DNA from: Hwanghaeella sp964350445
GTDB lineage: Bacteria > Pseudomonadota > Alphaproteobacteria > UBA8366 > Aestuariispiraceae
Assembly: GCA_964350445.1 (NCBI GenBank)
Contig: CAYGKA010000011.1
Span: 1 to 64,000, forward strand
Direction of reading: 5' to 3'
Length of the DNA: 64,000 bases
Within the stretch, counting starts at the first letter, position 1. Each line of letters opens with the position of its first letter. The notes beneath the pieces are model-generated. The model saw nothing but the letters and a program-made list of their open reading frames with translations, did not search any database and was not told where the DNA came from. Made by a program: the position numbers and the translations under genes. Shown in pieces: positions 7,544-16,477 of this stretch.

Positions 7544-9442
7544 ATGCCGAAAACCACAAAAGAGCTGCTGTCTTTCGACGAATTCGATGAGCGCCGCAAC
7601 CCGCCGCCCGCGAAAACCGATTTCAGCCGGGTTGCGGAGCGCCTCGTTTCCCGCCGCGGATTCCTGGGCGGATCGGTCGCTTTCGGTGCCTCGGCCTTCG
7701 TCATGGGCACGACGGCGCTGACGTCGGCGTCCGCCTTCGCGGCGACCAGCCGCTTGGCTTTCAAGCAGGTTGCCGCCAATACGCTGGACACAGTCACGGT
7801 GCCGGACGGATACAGCTGGCACATCGTCGCCAGATGGGGCGACGCCATGTGGTCCGACAGCATCGCCTTCGACGATGCGACGCGCGGCACGGGCGCAAGC
7901 CAGGAGCGCAGCTTCGGCGACAACAATGACGGCATGGCGCTGTTCGCCGACGGCACCCGCAACATCCTGGCCGTCAACAACGAGTACACGAACCTCGAAA
8001 TCATCCATGGCAACCGCGCCTCGAACGCTCCGGAAACGGAAGACGATGTCCGCAAGAGCAAGGCGGCCCACGGCGTCTCCGTCGTCGAGATCGAGCAGAA
8101 GGACGGCCAGTGGGGCATCGTGGTCGATTCCACCTACAACCGCCGAATCACCGCTGACACGCCTATGGAAATCACCGGTCCGGCGCGCGGGCACGACCTG
8201 CTGAAGACGGAAGCTGATCCGTCGGGCACCCATTCGCTCGGCACGATGAACAATTGCGGAAACGGCCGGACGCCCTGGGGCACCTATCTGACCTGCGAAG
8301 AGAATTTCAACGGCTATTTCGCCAGCAGCGATGCCAACTATGCGCCAAGCGCCGCGTTGAAGCGCTACGGTGTCGGCAACGAAGACTGGGGTTATGGCTG
8401 GTCGAAATACGACGCGCGTTTCGATATCAGCAAGAACCCGAACGAACCGAACCGCCTGGGCTACATCGTCGAAATCGATCCGATGGATCCGACTTCCACA
8501 CCGAAGAAGCGCACCGCGCTGGGCCGTATCAAGCACGAGAACGCCGATGTCGTTCTGGCGGCTGACGGCCGCGTCGTCGTCTATATGGGCGATGATGAGC
8601 GCGGCGAATATCTCTACAAGTTCGTGTCCGACGGAAAATACAGCGCCGGCGGGAACAACGCCGACCTGCTGGACGCGGGGACGATCCATGTCGCCAAGTT
8701 CAACGATGACGGCAAAGGTGAATGGATCGCCCTGACGCCCGCCACGACCGGCATGGCGTCGCAGGCCGAAATCTGCATCCATACGCGCATGGCCGCGTCC
8801 GCCGTCGGCGCGACGACCATGGACCGGCCGGAATGGGTCGCCTCCAACCCGACCCGGGTTGAGGGATACTGCGCCCTCACCAACAACAAAAACCGGGGCG
8901 TGAAGCCGAATGCCGGCGGTGACGCGACGCCGGTCAACGGCCCGAACCCGCGCGAGAAGAACCTGTTCGGACAGGTCGTGCGCTGGCGCCCCGCCAATGG
9001 CGATCATGCCGCCGGCAGGTTCGATTGGGATCTGTTCGTCACGGCCGGCAACCCGGCTGTCCATTCGGGCCCGGAAGCAGGCTCGCCGAACGTCAACGCC
9101 GACAACATGTTCAACTCACCGGACGGTCTCGGTTTCGACACGACCGGCCTGCTGTGGATCCAGACCGACGGGAACTACAAGAATACGGACGGCTTTGCCG
9201 GGCAGGGCAACAACCAGATGCTGGTCGGCGACCCCGACACGGGTGAGATCAAGCGCTTCCTGGTCGGCCCGAAAGAATGCGAAATCACGGGCATCACTTG
9301 GAGTGCGGACCGTAAGACGCTGTTCGTTGGCATCCAGCATCCGGGCGAAAAGGGCGGCAGCCATTTCCCGGGCGGCGGGTCTTCCGTTCCGCGTTCCGTC
9401 GTGATCGGGATCACCCGAGACGACAATGAATTGATCGGATAA
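7544..9442 (+). CDS. phoX: PhoX-type (DUF839) alkaline phosphatase-like protein, Tat-exported
   Basis: A 632-residue protein with a twin-arginine signal: SRRGFLGG at residues 36-43, a hydrophobic stretch and an AxA site near residue 65. The body follows the PhoX/DUF839 family: GDNNDGMALF, NNEYTN, HGVSVVEIE, a TPWGTYLTCEENFNGYF block near residue 244 and DGLGFDTTGLLWIQTDG near residue 526, regions that in PhoX hold calcium, iron and phosphate ligands. The length is usual for the family. It would hydrolyse phosphate esters in the periplasm. A strong ribosome-binding site (GAAGCGAAGGAA) precedes the ATG and an intrinsic terminator follows. Some DUF839 proteins are not active phosphatases, so the precise activity is inferred. 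Confidence 0.85.
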   Translation: MPKTTKELLSFDEFDERRNPPPAKTDFSRVAERLVSRRGFLGGSVAFGASAFVMGTTALTSASAFAATSRLAFKQVAANTLDTVTVPDGYSWHIVARWGDAMWSDSIAFDDATRGTGASQERSFGDNNDGMALFADGTRNILAVNNEYTNLEIIHGNRASNAPETEDDVRKSKAAHGVSVVEIEQKDGQWGIVVDSTYNRRITADTPMEITGPARGHDLLKTEADPSGTHSLGTMNNCGNGRTPWGTYLTCEENFNGYFASSDANYAPSAALKRYGVGNEDWGYGWSKYDARFDISKNPNEPNRLGYIVEIDPMDPTSTPKKRTALGRIKHENADVVLAADGRVVVYMGDDERGEYLYKFVSDGKYSAGGNNADLLDAGTIHVAKFNDDGKGEWIALTPATTGMASQAEICIHTRMAASAVGATTMDRPEWVASNPTRVEGYCALTNNKNRGVKPNAGGDATPVNGPNPREKNLFGQVVRWRPANGDHAAGRFDWDLFVTAGNPAVHSGPEAGSPNVNADNMFNSPDGLGFDTTGLLWIQTDGNYKNTDGFAGQGNNQMLVGDPDTGEIKRFLVGPKECEITGITWSADRKTLFVGIQHPGEKGGSHFPGGGSSVPRSVVIGITRDDNELIG

Positions 9443-9488
9443 GGCGCCGAGAAGTGTTTACCCCCGTCTTTCGAGGCGGGGCATGGAT

Positions 9489-9528
9489 GGCGTCCCCCAT
9501 GGGCCTCAGGGGGACGCCTTTCCTTTTT
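9489..9528 (+). terminator. Intrinsic terminator after phoX
   Basis: A perfect 10-bp stem GGCGTCCCCC (9489-9498) / GGGGGACGCC (9509-9518) with a 10-base loop, followed by TTTCCTTTTT. It lies 46 bp after the phoX stop. Confidence 0.9.
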
Positions 9529-9824
9529 CAGGAACACGGCCGAAAAAGCCCGATACGAATATTGTTGCGCTGCAACGAGAATGGTGATCTACAGTGCGTC
9601 ATTCGCGCCGCGCGTGGAAAACGTTCAATCGTTGGCGGCGCTTGATGCAAGAACCCGGTCTTATTTTCATTCGATAGATCGTTGCCCTGCATCCGTGCTT
9701 TCAGCGCAATTGCGCCGGATAGCGCCAGAAACCCGGCAGCTGATCTACGCAAGCTTCCCCCTTGAATAAGTACTCTCGCCGGTCACGCGACAATGTTCGC
9801 ATGCCCTGCAGATAAGGATTTTTT
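9529..9824 (+). other. Long leader upstream of the RhlE-type helicase
   Basis: About 296 bp with no convincing gene. A short hairpin GTTGC-GCT-GCAAC is at 9564-9576. An AT-rich stretch AAGGATTTTTTTTG leads straight into the TTG start at 9825. DEAD-box helicase genes often have long regulatory leaders, but nothing here identifies a specific mechanism. Confidence 0.4.
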
Positions 9825-11156
9825 TTGAAAACGTTCCTAGACCTCGGCCTCGCCGAGCCAATTCTCCGTGCCGTCCAGAAAGAGGGCTACGAGACCCCCA
9901 CCCCGATTCAGGCGGATGTGATTCCGGCCCTGTTGGAAGGGAAAGACGTGCTGGGTATCGCCCAGACCGGTACCGGCAAGACGGCCGCGTTCGTGTTGCC
10001 GCTGTTGAATTGGATTCGCGAAAGCAAGGACCGCCCCGTCAAGCGCGGCTGTTCCGCGCTGATCCTGGCGCCGACCCGCGAGTTGGCCGCCCAGATCAAC
10101 GAAAGCATCCGGACCTATTCCCGTTTCATGCAATGCTCGACGTCTCTTGTCGTCGGCGGCGCCCGTCCCGGCCCGCAGATTCAGGCGATTGCGCGCGGCG
10201 TCGACATCATTGTCGCCACGCCGGGCCGCTTGATGGACCATATGTCCACCGGCAAGGTTCGCCTCGACTTCGTGGAAACGTTGATCCTGGATGAAGCAGA
10301 CCAAATGCTGGACATGGGCTTCATGCCGGCGATCCGGAAAATCGTCGCGGCGCTGCCGCGCGACCGGCAAACCGTTCTGCTGTCGGCGACCATGCCGAAG
10401 CCGATCCGTGCGCTCGCCCAGGATATCCTGGTCGACCCGCAGGAAATTTCTGTTTCCCCCTCCTCGCGCCCGATCGAACAGATCGAACAGCGCATCATGC
10501 ATGTACAGAAAACCGGCAAGCGTGACGCGCTGATCGGTATCCTGCGTGGGCCGGATGTGGAACGGACGGTCGTCTTCACCCGCACGAAACGGGGCGCCGA
10601 CAAAGTCTGTGAACATCTTGAAAAGGCGGGTTTGCTGGCTGCCGCGATCCATGGCGACAAGAGCCAGGGTCAACGCGACCGCGCTCTGCAGGCTTTCAAG
10701 AAGGGCAAGGTAGCCACTTTGGTTGCCACCGATATTGCCGCCCGCGGCATCGATATCGACGACGTCACCCATGTGGTGAACTTCGAATTGCCGAACGTTC
10801 CGGAAGCGTATGTCCACCGGATCGGCCGTACCGGCCGTGCGGGCAAGAGCGGCATCGCGATTTCCCTTTGCGATCACACCGAAAAAGGATTGCTGCGGGA
10901 TATCGAGCGTTTGATCGGCCGCCGTCTGGGCGACCCGAACGGGTCCGAACCGGCGATGGATGATCGTCCTCGTGCGCCCAAGGGTAAACCGCGCGGCGCT
11001 CGCGAAGGATTTGGCGGCAAGCCCAATCCGAAGAACCGCAATCGCAACAGAAACCAAAAGCCGCAGCAGCGGCGCGCGCCTGCCGCTCCCGCGGCACCGG
11101 CAGCACCCGCGGCCCAAGCCGGCCCCGATGGTACGCAAGGCTTGCGGCGGAAGTAA
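9825..11156 (+). CDS. rhlE: DEAD-box ATP-dependent RNA helicase, RhlE type
   Basis: A 443-residue DEAD-box helicase. Motifs in order: Q motif with PTPIQ (residues 25-29), Walker A AQTGTGKT (46-53), PTRELA (84-89), DEAD (157-160), SAT (188-190), and HRIGRTGR in the second RecA lobe. The tail from about residue 385 is basic and low-complexity (lysine, arginine, asparagine, then alanine-proline repeats), typical of RhlE-like proteins that bind RNA through their C-terminus. The start is TTG, supported by AAGGA about 8 bases upstream and by the family N-terminus beginning at once. It should remodel ribosomal or messenger RNA. The leader is long. Confidence 0.93.
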   Translation: MKTFLDLGLAEPILRAVQKEGYETPTPIQADVIPALLEGKDVLGIAQTGTGKTAAFVLPLLNWIRESKDRPVKRGCSALILAPTRELAAQINESIRTYSRFMQCSTSLVVGGARPGPQIQAIARGVDIIVATPGRLMDHMSTGKVRLDFVETLILDEADQMLDMGFMPAIRKIVAALPRDRQTVLLSATMPKPIRALAQDILVDPQEISVSPSSRPIEQIEQRIMHVQKTGKRDALIGILRGPDVERTVVFTRTKRGADKVCEHLEKAGLLAAAIHGDKSQGQRDRALQAFKKGKVATLVATDIAARGIDIDDVTHVVNFELPNVPEAYVHRIGRTGRAGKSGIAISLCDHTEKGLLRDIERLIGRRLGDPNGSEPAMDDRPRAPKGKPRGAREGFGGKPNPKNRNRNRNQKPQQRRAPAAPAAPAAPAAQAGPDGTQGLRRK

Positions 11157-11201
11157 CCGTTCGACATGCTGGGGCGGTGTCCAATAACGGCGCCGCCCCC
11201 C

Positions 11202-11597
11202 ATGCCCATCGAAATTCATTACGACCCAATCTCAAAAACTCTGCACGGACGGGTCATCGGCGACCCAGTTCCGGACGAGATTGTTGCGTCCTTCGAACGG
11301 GTCCGTGCGGCGGGAGACATTCCCACGGATGCGGATGTGATCTGGGATATGCGCGCTATGGACTTCACCGCCCTCACTATCGACCGGCTGAGGGATATCG
11401 TGAAGCGGCGCAAGACGCTGAACACTCACAGAAGCAATTGTTCGTCCGCCTATGTGGTCCTGGGCCCGCAGGAAGAGCGCTTGATTCGCCTGATGATCGC
11501 CGTATCGCTCGGCGTTCAGCGTCGCGAGGCCATTTTCCAAACCATGGAAGAATCCACGGATTGGCTGCGAAGCCCGCGGGACATGCCGCCCGGCTGA
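11202..11597 (+). CDS. Conserved hypothetical protein, possible SpoIIAA/STAS-like fold
   Basis: A 131-residue soluble protein with no signal or membrane segment. Its beginning (MPIEIHYDPISKTLHGRVIG) and a later strand DVIWDMRAMDFTALT followed by the helix IDRLRDIVKRR give an alternating strand-helix order reminiscent of SpoIIAA-like domains that sit behind PAS or kinase proteins; this is a weak resemblance only. The ATG at 11202 is chosen because it opens on a beta strand; an in-frame ATG at 11166 adds 12 GC-rich residues. It follows the helicase by 45 bp and converges with the oxoprolinase gene. Function not recognised. Confidence 0.6.
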   Translation: MPIEIHYDPISKTLHGRVIGDPVPDEIVASFERVRAAGDIPTDADVIWDMRAMDFTALTIDRLRDIVKRRKTLNTHRSNCSSAYVVLGPQEERLIRLMIAVSLGVQRREAIFQTMEESTDWLRSPRDMPPG

Positions 11598-11624
11598 TGC
11601 CGTGACGGCAGTCCCGAATTCAGA

Positions 11625-14600
11625 CTATTCCGCGGCCATCGCCTCCGGCCTGCCGAAACCACCACCGCCGGGCGTTTCGACGCAGCCGACATCACCGGCC
11701 TTCACCGGTTGAAGATCGGCGTGCTTCATTTCCACCAACGTCCCGTCGCTTCGTTCGATCCATGTCCGCCCGAGCGCGCCGGGCTCACCGCCCGCCATGC
11801 CATAGGGCGGCACGATCCGATGGTTAGACACGATCGTCAGGTCCATGTCCTCCAGGAATCGGATGCGCCGGCGCGTCCCGTCGCCGCCGTGATGCTTGCC
11901 GCGACCGCCGGACCCGGCCCGAATTTCGAAAGCCTCCAGGATCACGGGATAGCGAAATTCCAAAACTTCGGGATCGGTCAGGCGTGCATTGGTCATATGC
12001 GTGTGCACGGCATCGGTACCGTCGAAATCCGGACCGGCGCCGGAACCCCCGCAAATTGTCTCATAGTACTGATACTGGGCATTGCCGAAGATGAAGTTGT
12101 TCATCGTGCCCTGCGCCGCCCCCATGACGCCAAGCGCGCCATAGATCGAGTCCGTTACCGCCTGGGATGTCTCGACATTGCCGGCCAAGACCGCTGACGG
12201 GTATTGCGCCCGCAGCAAGCAGTTTTCCGGCAGAATGATCTCAATCGGTTTCAGACACCCCTCGTTCATGGGGATGTTGTCGTCGACTAGTGTGCGGAAC
12301 ACATAGAGCACCGCCGCGCGGCAAACCGCCGCCGGGGCGTTGAAGTTGTTCTGCATGGCGCCGGACGTGCCGGTGAAATCCAACACTGCGGACCGGTTCT
12401 TCTGATCGACGGTGATCTTCACCTTGATCTGGCCGCCGTTATCCATCGGATAGGTGAAGTCACCATCCTTCAGCGCGCCGATGACGCGGCGGACGGATTC
12501 TTCCGCATTGTCCTGCACATGCTTGGTATAGGCCCGCACCACGTCCCATCCGAAATGGGCGATCATCTTGTGCAGTTCCTGAATACCTTTCTCGTTCGCC
12601 GCCTGCTGGGCGATCAGGTCCGCCATATTCTTGTCGGGAACCCGGCAGGGATATTTTCCGCCGGTCAGTACCTCGCGCATTTCCTTGTCACGGAAATGGC
12701 CCTGGTCGACCATTTTGAAATTGTCGATCAGGACGCCTTCTTCATCGATATGGGTGGCGTCCGGCGGGGCCGAACCGGGCGTGCGCCCGCCGATATCCTC
12801 ATGATGGCCGCGGCTTGCGACGAAAAAGCGTATCACATCCTCTTTCTCATCGAAGACCGGTGTCACCACGGTCACGTCGGGCAGATGCGTGCCGCCGTTA
12901 TAGGGATTGTTGAGAACATAGCTGTCGCCGCGGAGGATCACGTCGTTGTTCCGCAGCACGGCACGAATGCTTTCGCCCATCGACCCAAGATGGACCGGCA
13001 TATGCGGCGCGTTCGCGATCAGATTTCCGTCCACGTCGAAGATGGCGCAGGAGAAGTCCAGCCGTTCCTTGATGTTCACGGAATAGGACGTGTTCTGCAG
13101 TCGGAAGCCCATCTGCTCGGCAATCGACATGAAGAGATTGTTGAACACTTCCAGCATGACCGGGTCACTGTCCGTCCCGATGGCCAATTCCCGCTTCACC
13201 GGCACGATGCGTTCCAGCACCAGGTTCCCGGTATCCGTATAGGTCGCGCGCCAGCCCGGTTCGATGACCGTGGTGGCGACCGGTTCGCGGATGATCGCTG
13301 GGCCGTGAATTTGGTTGCCGGGATGCAGCGCCTCCCGGTCATAGACGGGCGTATCGCGGTGCTCGCCGGCCATATAGGCATCGACAGTCGCCAGCGGTTC
13401 CGGCAAATCCCCGACCCCACCGCCGGAGGGTTCCCCGCTCTTCGCCTGGATGCCGACCGCTTCAACGGCAACCGCTTCTACGATCAAGGGTTTGCCCTGC
13501 ATCAGAAAGCCGAAGCGGCTGCGATAGGCGTCTTCGAAGCCCTTCTGCATTTCTTCGACACTACCGAAGGGTACCTCCAACGCATTGTCGGACCCCTGAT
13601 AGCGCAGATGGACCCGGCGCAGCACGGTGATCCGGTCGTCGGAAACGTCCTGGCCGGTAAGTTCGCCATACGCTTCCGCCGCCAGTTCATCCAGAGCCTC
13701 GGAAACCTGCCCCAGAGAGGCTGCCCCGAAATCGGCCTCGATCGACCGCTCCCGCAAGGCACGTACATCCGCGAGGCCCATGCCATAGGCGGAAAGAACG
13801 CCGGCGAAGGGATGCAACAAGACCGATTTCATGCCCAACGTATCGGCGATCAGGCAAGCATGCTGGCCGCCCGCCCCGCCGAAACTGACAAGCGTATATT
13901 CGGTAACGTCGTAACCGCGCTGGACGGAAATCTTCTTGATCGCATTCGCCATGTTCTCGACGGCGATCTTCAGGAAGCCATCCGCGACGGCGACCGGGCT
14001 GCGGTCGTCGCCGGTGGCCTGCTTGATCTCGGCGGCAAGCGCCTCGAACTTGGTCACCACGGCGTCGCGGTCCAGGGGCTGGTCCTGGTTCGGACCGAAG
14101 ACAGGCGGGAAGAATTCGGGTGTCAGCTTGCCCAGCATGACGTTGCAGTCGGTCACGCAAAGCGGGCCGCCCCGGCGATAGGCCGCCGGGCCCGGATTGG
14201 CCCCGGCGCTGTCCGGGCCGACTCGGTAGCGCGATCCGTCGAAATGACAGATCGACCCGCCCCCGGCGGCGACCGTGTGGATCAGCATCATCGGCGCGCG
14301 CATGCGCACACCGGCAACCTGGGTTTCGAAGGCGCGTTCGTATTCGCCGTCATAATGCGCAACGTCGGTCGAGGTGCCGCCCATGTCGAAGGTGATGAGC
14401 CGCTCGAAACCGGCCCGGCCGCTGGTCTGCACCGCGCCGACGATCCCCCCGGCGGGACCAGACAGAATGGCGTCCTTGCCCTGGAAAAGGTGCGCGTCGG
14501 TCAGTCCGCCGTTCGACTGCATGAATTGCAGGCGAACATCGCCCAATTCGTCCGCTACCTGTTCCACGTAGCGCCGCAGGATGGGCGACAGATAAGCGTC

Positions 14601-15266
14601 AACGACAGTCGTGTCCCCGCGCCCGACGAGGCGCATCAGCGGACTCGTCTGATGGCTGGTGGAAATTTGCGTGAAGCCGATTTCCCGTGCGATTTCCGCC
14701 AGGGCGGCTTCGTGATCGGTGTACTTGTAGCCATGCATGCAAACGACGGCGACAGCGCGGGTGCCGCTGTCGAACACTGCCTGCATCTTGTTTCGGGCCC
14801 CGTCCTTGTCCAGCGGCGTCAGCACGTTGCCCTGGGCGTCGACGCGCTCGTTCACTTCGACGACCTGCTCGTACAGCATTTCCGGCAGGATGATATGGCG
14901 GTCGAACAGGTTGGGCCGCGCCTGATAGCCGATGCGCAGCGAATCCTTGAACCCTTTGGTGATGACCAGCAGGGTCCGGTCGCCCTTCCGTTCCAGCAGC
15001 GCGTTGGTCGCAACCGTGGTACCCATTTTCACCGCGTCGATCCGCTCGGCCGGGATCGGGTCCTGCTGCGAAATGCCCAGCAGATCGCGAATGCCTTGCA
15101 CGGCGGCGTCGGGATAGGCTTCCGGGTTTTCGGAAAGAAGCTTGTGGGTGAGAATGTCACCGTCGGGTTTCCGGGCCACGATATCGGTGAATGTGCCACC
15201 CCGATCGACCCAGAATTGCCAACCTTCCTTGGGCAGAGCCGTCGTATCCGTGGTATCCGTCGTCAT
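11625..15266 (-). CDS. 5-oxoprolinase / hydantoinase, HyuA-HyuB fusion
   Basis: A 1213-residue protein combining hydantoinase A and B domains in one chain, the layout of ATP-dependent 5-oxoprolinases (5-oxoproline to glutamate). The N-terminal ATPase-like block WVDRGGTFTDIVA starts at residue 18, followed by FDMGGTSTDVAHYDG and AGGGSI of the HyuA part; the HyuB half starts around residue 690 and contains ERLDFSCAIFD, NAPHMPVHLGSM and, near the end, GGDGTRRRIRFLE and ETPGGGGFGRP. The ATG at 15266 has a strong GGAGG seven bases upstream. Substrate could also be a hydantoin or another cyclic amide. It stands alone as a leftward transcription unit. Confidence 0.9.
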   Translation of the reverse strand: MTTDTTDTTALPKEGWQFWVDRGGTFTDIVARKPDGDILTHKLLSENPEAYPDAAVQGIRDLLGISQQDPIPAERIDAVKMGTTVATNALLERKGDRTLLVITKGFKDSLRIGYQARPNLFDRHIILPEMLYEQVVEVNERVDAQGNVLTPLDKDGARNKMQAVFDSGTRAVAVVCMHGYKYTDHEAALAEIAREIGFTQISTSHQTSPLMRLVGRGDTTVVDAYLSPILRRYVEQVADELGDVRLQFMQSNGGLTDAHLFQGKDAILSGPAGGIVGAVQTSGRAGFERLITFDMGGTSTDVAHYDGEYERAFETQVAGVRMRAPMMLIHTVAAGGGSICHFDGSRYRVGPDSAGANPGPAAYRRGGPLCVTDCNVMLGKLTPEFFPPVFGPNQDQPLDRDAVVTKFEALAAEIKQATGDDRSPVAVADGFLKIAVENMANAIKKISVQRGYDVTEYTLVSFGGAGGQHACLIADTLGMKSVLLHPFAGVLSAYGMGLADVRALRERSIEADFGAASLGQVSEALDELAAEAYGELTGQDVSDDRITVLRRVHLRYQGSDNALEVPFGSVEEMQKGFEDAYRSRFGFLMQGKPLIVEAVAVEAVGIQAKSGEPSGGGVGDLPEPLATVDAYMAGEHRDTPVYDREALHPGNQIHGPAIIREPVATTVIEPGWRATYTDTGNLVLERIVPVKRELAIGTDSDPVMLEVFNNLFMSIAEQMGFRLQNTSYSVNIKERLDFSCAIFDVDGNLIANAPHMPVHLGSMGESIRAVLRNNDVILRGDSYVLNNPYNGGTHLPDVTVVTPVFDEKEDVIRFFVASRGHHEDIGGRTPGSAPPDATHIDEEGVLIDNFKMVDQGHFRDKEMREVLTGGKYPCRVPDKNMADLIAQQAANEKGIQELHKMIAHFGWDVVRAYTKHVQDNAEESVRRVIGALKDGDFTYPMDNGGQIKVKITVDQKNRSAVLDFTGTSGAMQNNFNAPAAVCRAAVLYVFRTLVDDNIPMNEGCLKPIEIILPENCLLRAQYPSAVLAGNVETSQAVTDSIYGALGVMGAAQGTMNNFIFGNAQYQYYETICGGSGAGPDFDGTDAVHTHMTNARLTDPEVLEFRYPVILEAFEIRAGSGGRGKHHGGDGTRRRIRFLEDMDLTIVSNHRIVPPYGMAGGEPGALGRTWIERSDGTLVEMKHADLQPVKAGDVGCVETPGGGGFGRPEAMAAE

Positions 15267-15356
15267 CCAAACCTCCAGAACAAATGTCGCCGCGCGGGGA
15301 CTAGGTCGCACACGGTCTAGAAGTCTTATCCACGATGGAAAGAGTCAAGACGGAGG

Positions 15357-15671
15357 TTAAAGCGGGACCTGCCGGATCAAGACCACGGTGGCGACCCCGA
15401 TGGCAACGGCGACCAGGGTCGGCAACCGCATGGCAACCAGGACAGTGACCGCCGCGGCGATCGCTTCCGCGATCCCCTCGCTGAACGCCATCGGCGCGAT
15501 AATCGCCGTCAGGATCGCCGGCGGCATCGCTTCCAGCGCCGCCTTCGCCCGCCCGGTGATGGCGATCCGGCGGGCCAGCGCATAACCGGTCATCCGGCAC
15601 AACCAGGTGACGAACGCCATACCGGCGATCGTGATGACCGTGGCAGACTGCAAGGAGAAATGATCAAACAT
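15357..15671 (-). CDS. azlD: AzlD family branched-chain amino acid exporter, small subunit
   Basis: A 104-residue hydrophobic protein with about four membrane segments. The AzlD pattern is visible: LCRMTGYALARR near residue 24 and ALEAMPPAILTAIIAP near residue 44. The ATG at 15671 overlaps the end of azlC by 8 bp, giving translational coupling; a longer frame would overlap further. With AzlC it forms an exporter of branched-chain amino acids, in which AzlD is the small essential partner. Confidence 0.88.
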   Translation of the reverse strand: MFDHFSLQSATVITIAGMAFVTWLCRMTGYALARRIAITGRAKAALEAMPPAILTAIIAPMAFSEGIAEAIAAAVTVLVAMRLPTLVAVAIGVATVVLIRQVPL

Positions 15672-16410
15672 GCGCCAGCGCCTCGCCCCTATACAGAAAC
15701 CCACCGGTCAGGGTCCCCGCCAGCCCAGCAACGAAGATGTACCAGACGCCGTCGACGAAATGATGCACCAGCAAGGCCGTGGCCAGGCTGACCACGACCA
15801 CGAGGGTCTGTTTGCTGGCCCGCCAGAATCCGATGACGAGGGTGATGAAAACGGCCGGAAAGACAAAATCGAACCCGAAGACGGCGGGGTCGTCGACCAA
15901 TCCGCCACTGATCGCGCCGATGCAGGTCCAGAAAGGCCATTGTAGGTAAAACAGCGCGAAGACGCCGAAGATGTAGCCCGGCGTGACCCCCGCGCTGCCA
16001 TGGGCGTGGGCACGCCGCAGCGCCATCGCCCATGTTTCGTCGGAATGAACTGAGACCGTCAAGAACCGGCCCAAGGAGCTCAGCCCCCCAAGATGAGGCG
16101 CCAGGGCGGCCCCCATCAGCAAGTGCCGCAGATTGACCAGCAGGGTCGTCCCGACAATCGCCAGAATCGGCACGGGCGTCTGCCAGATATCGATGGCGAT
16201 GAACTGCGCGCTGCCGGCATAGACGCTGAGGCTCATCAGCGTCACCTCGGCCGGCGACAAGCCCTTTTGCACGGCAAGCGACCCCAGCAGCAAGGCGAAG
16301 GGGGCCGCGCCCGCCATCAACGGCGAAATGTCTATCAATCCACGGATCGCATCCGCCCAGAACCCGGTCCGGGGAGCGGGCGGTTCGTGTATGTCGGTAT
16401 CGGTCATCAT
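15664..16410 (-). CDS. azlC: AzlC family branched-chain amino acid exporter, large subunit
   Basis: A 248-residue inner-membrane protein of the AzlC family. It has the GAxPFALLLGSLAVQKGLS-like beginning (residues about 36-54), LSVYAGSAQFIA, and LLVNLRHLLMGAAL, the conserved helices of this exporter family. The start is one of two adjacent ATGs (16410, 16407) behind AGGTG. It is followed by overlapping azlD, and upstream on the same strand lies an AraC regulator, the usual partner of azlCD in proteobacteria. Confidence 0.9.
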   Translation of the reverse strand: MMTDTDIHEPPAPRTGFWADAIRGLIDISPLMAGAAPFALLLGSLAVQKGLSPAEVTLMSLSVYAGSAQFIAIDIWQTPVPILAIVGTTLLVNLRHLLMGAALAPHLGGLSSLGRFLTVSVHSDETWAMALRRAHAHGSAGVTPGYIFGVFALFYLQWPFWTCIGAISGGLVDDPAVFGFDFVFPAVFITLVIGFWRASKQTLVVVVSLATALLVHHFVDGVWYIFVAGLAGTLTGGFLYRGEALAHV

Positions 16411-16477
16411 GCACACCTATTAGCGGGGTGTATGGGACCGGTATTGGAAAAAAGTGCGGTCTTTGGCCTTGCGTGGA

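Noticed and set aside
7487..9064. Long open frame antisense to phoX
   Set aside because: The sense strand encodes a complete Tat-exported DUF839 protein; the antisense protein shows no family pattern.
9581..9769. 62-codon frame in the helicase leader
   Set aside because: No convincing ribosome-binding site, no recognisable composition or family; treated as leader.
9837..11219. Long open frame antisense to the DEAD-box helicase
   Set aside because: The sense strand carries every helicase motif in order; the antisense product is low-complexity and Arg/Gln-rich.
12519..15320. Very long open frame antisense to the oxoprolinase gene
   Set aside because: It is a GC-rich shadow of a gene with clear hydantoinase domains; its own protein is His/Arg-rich without domain structure and has no start signals.
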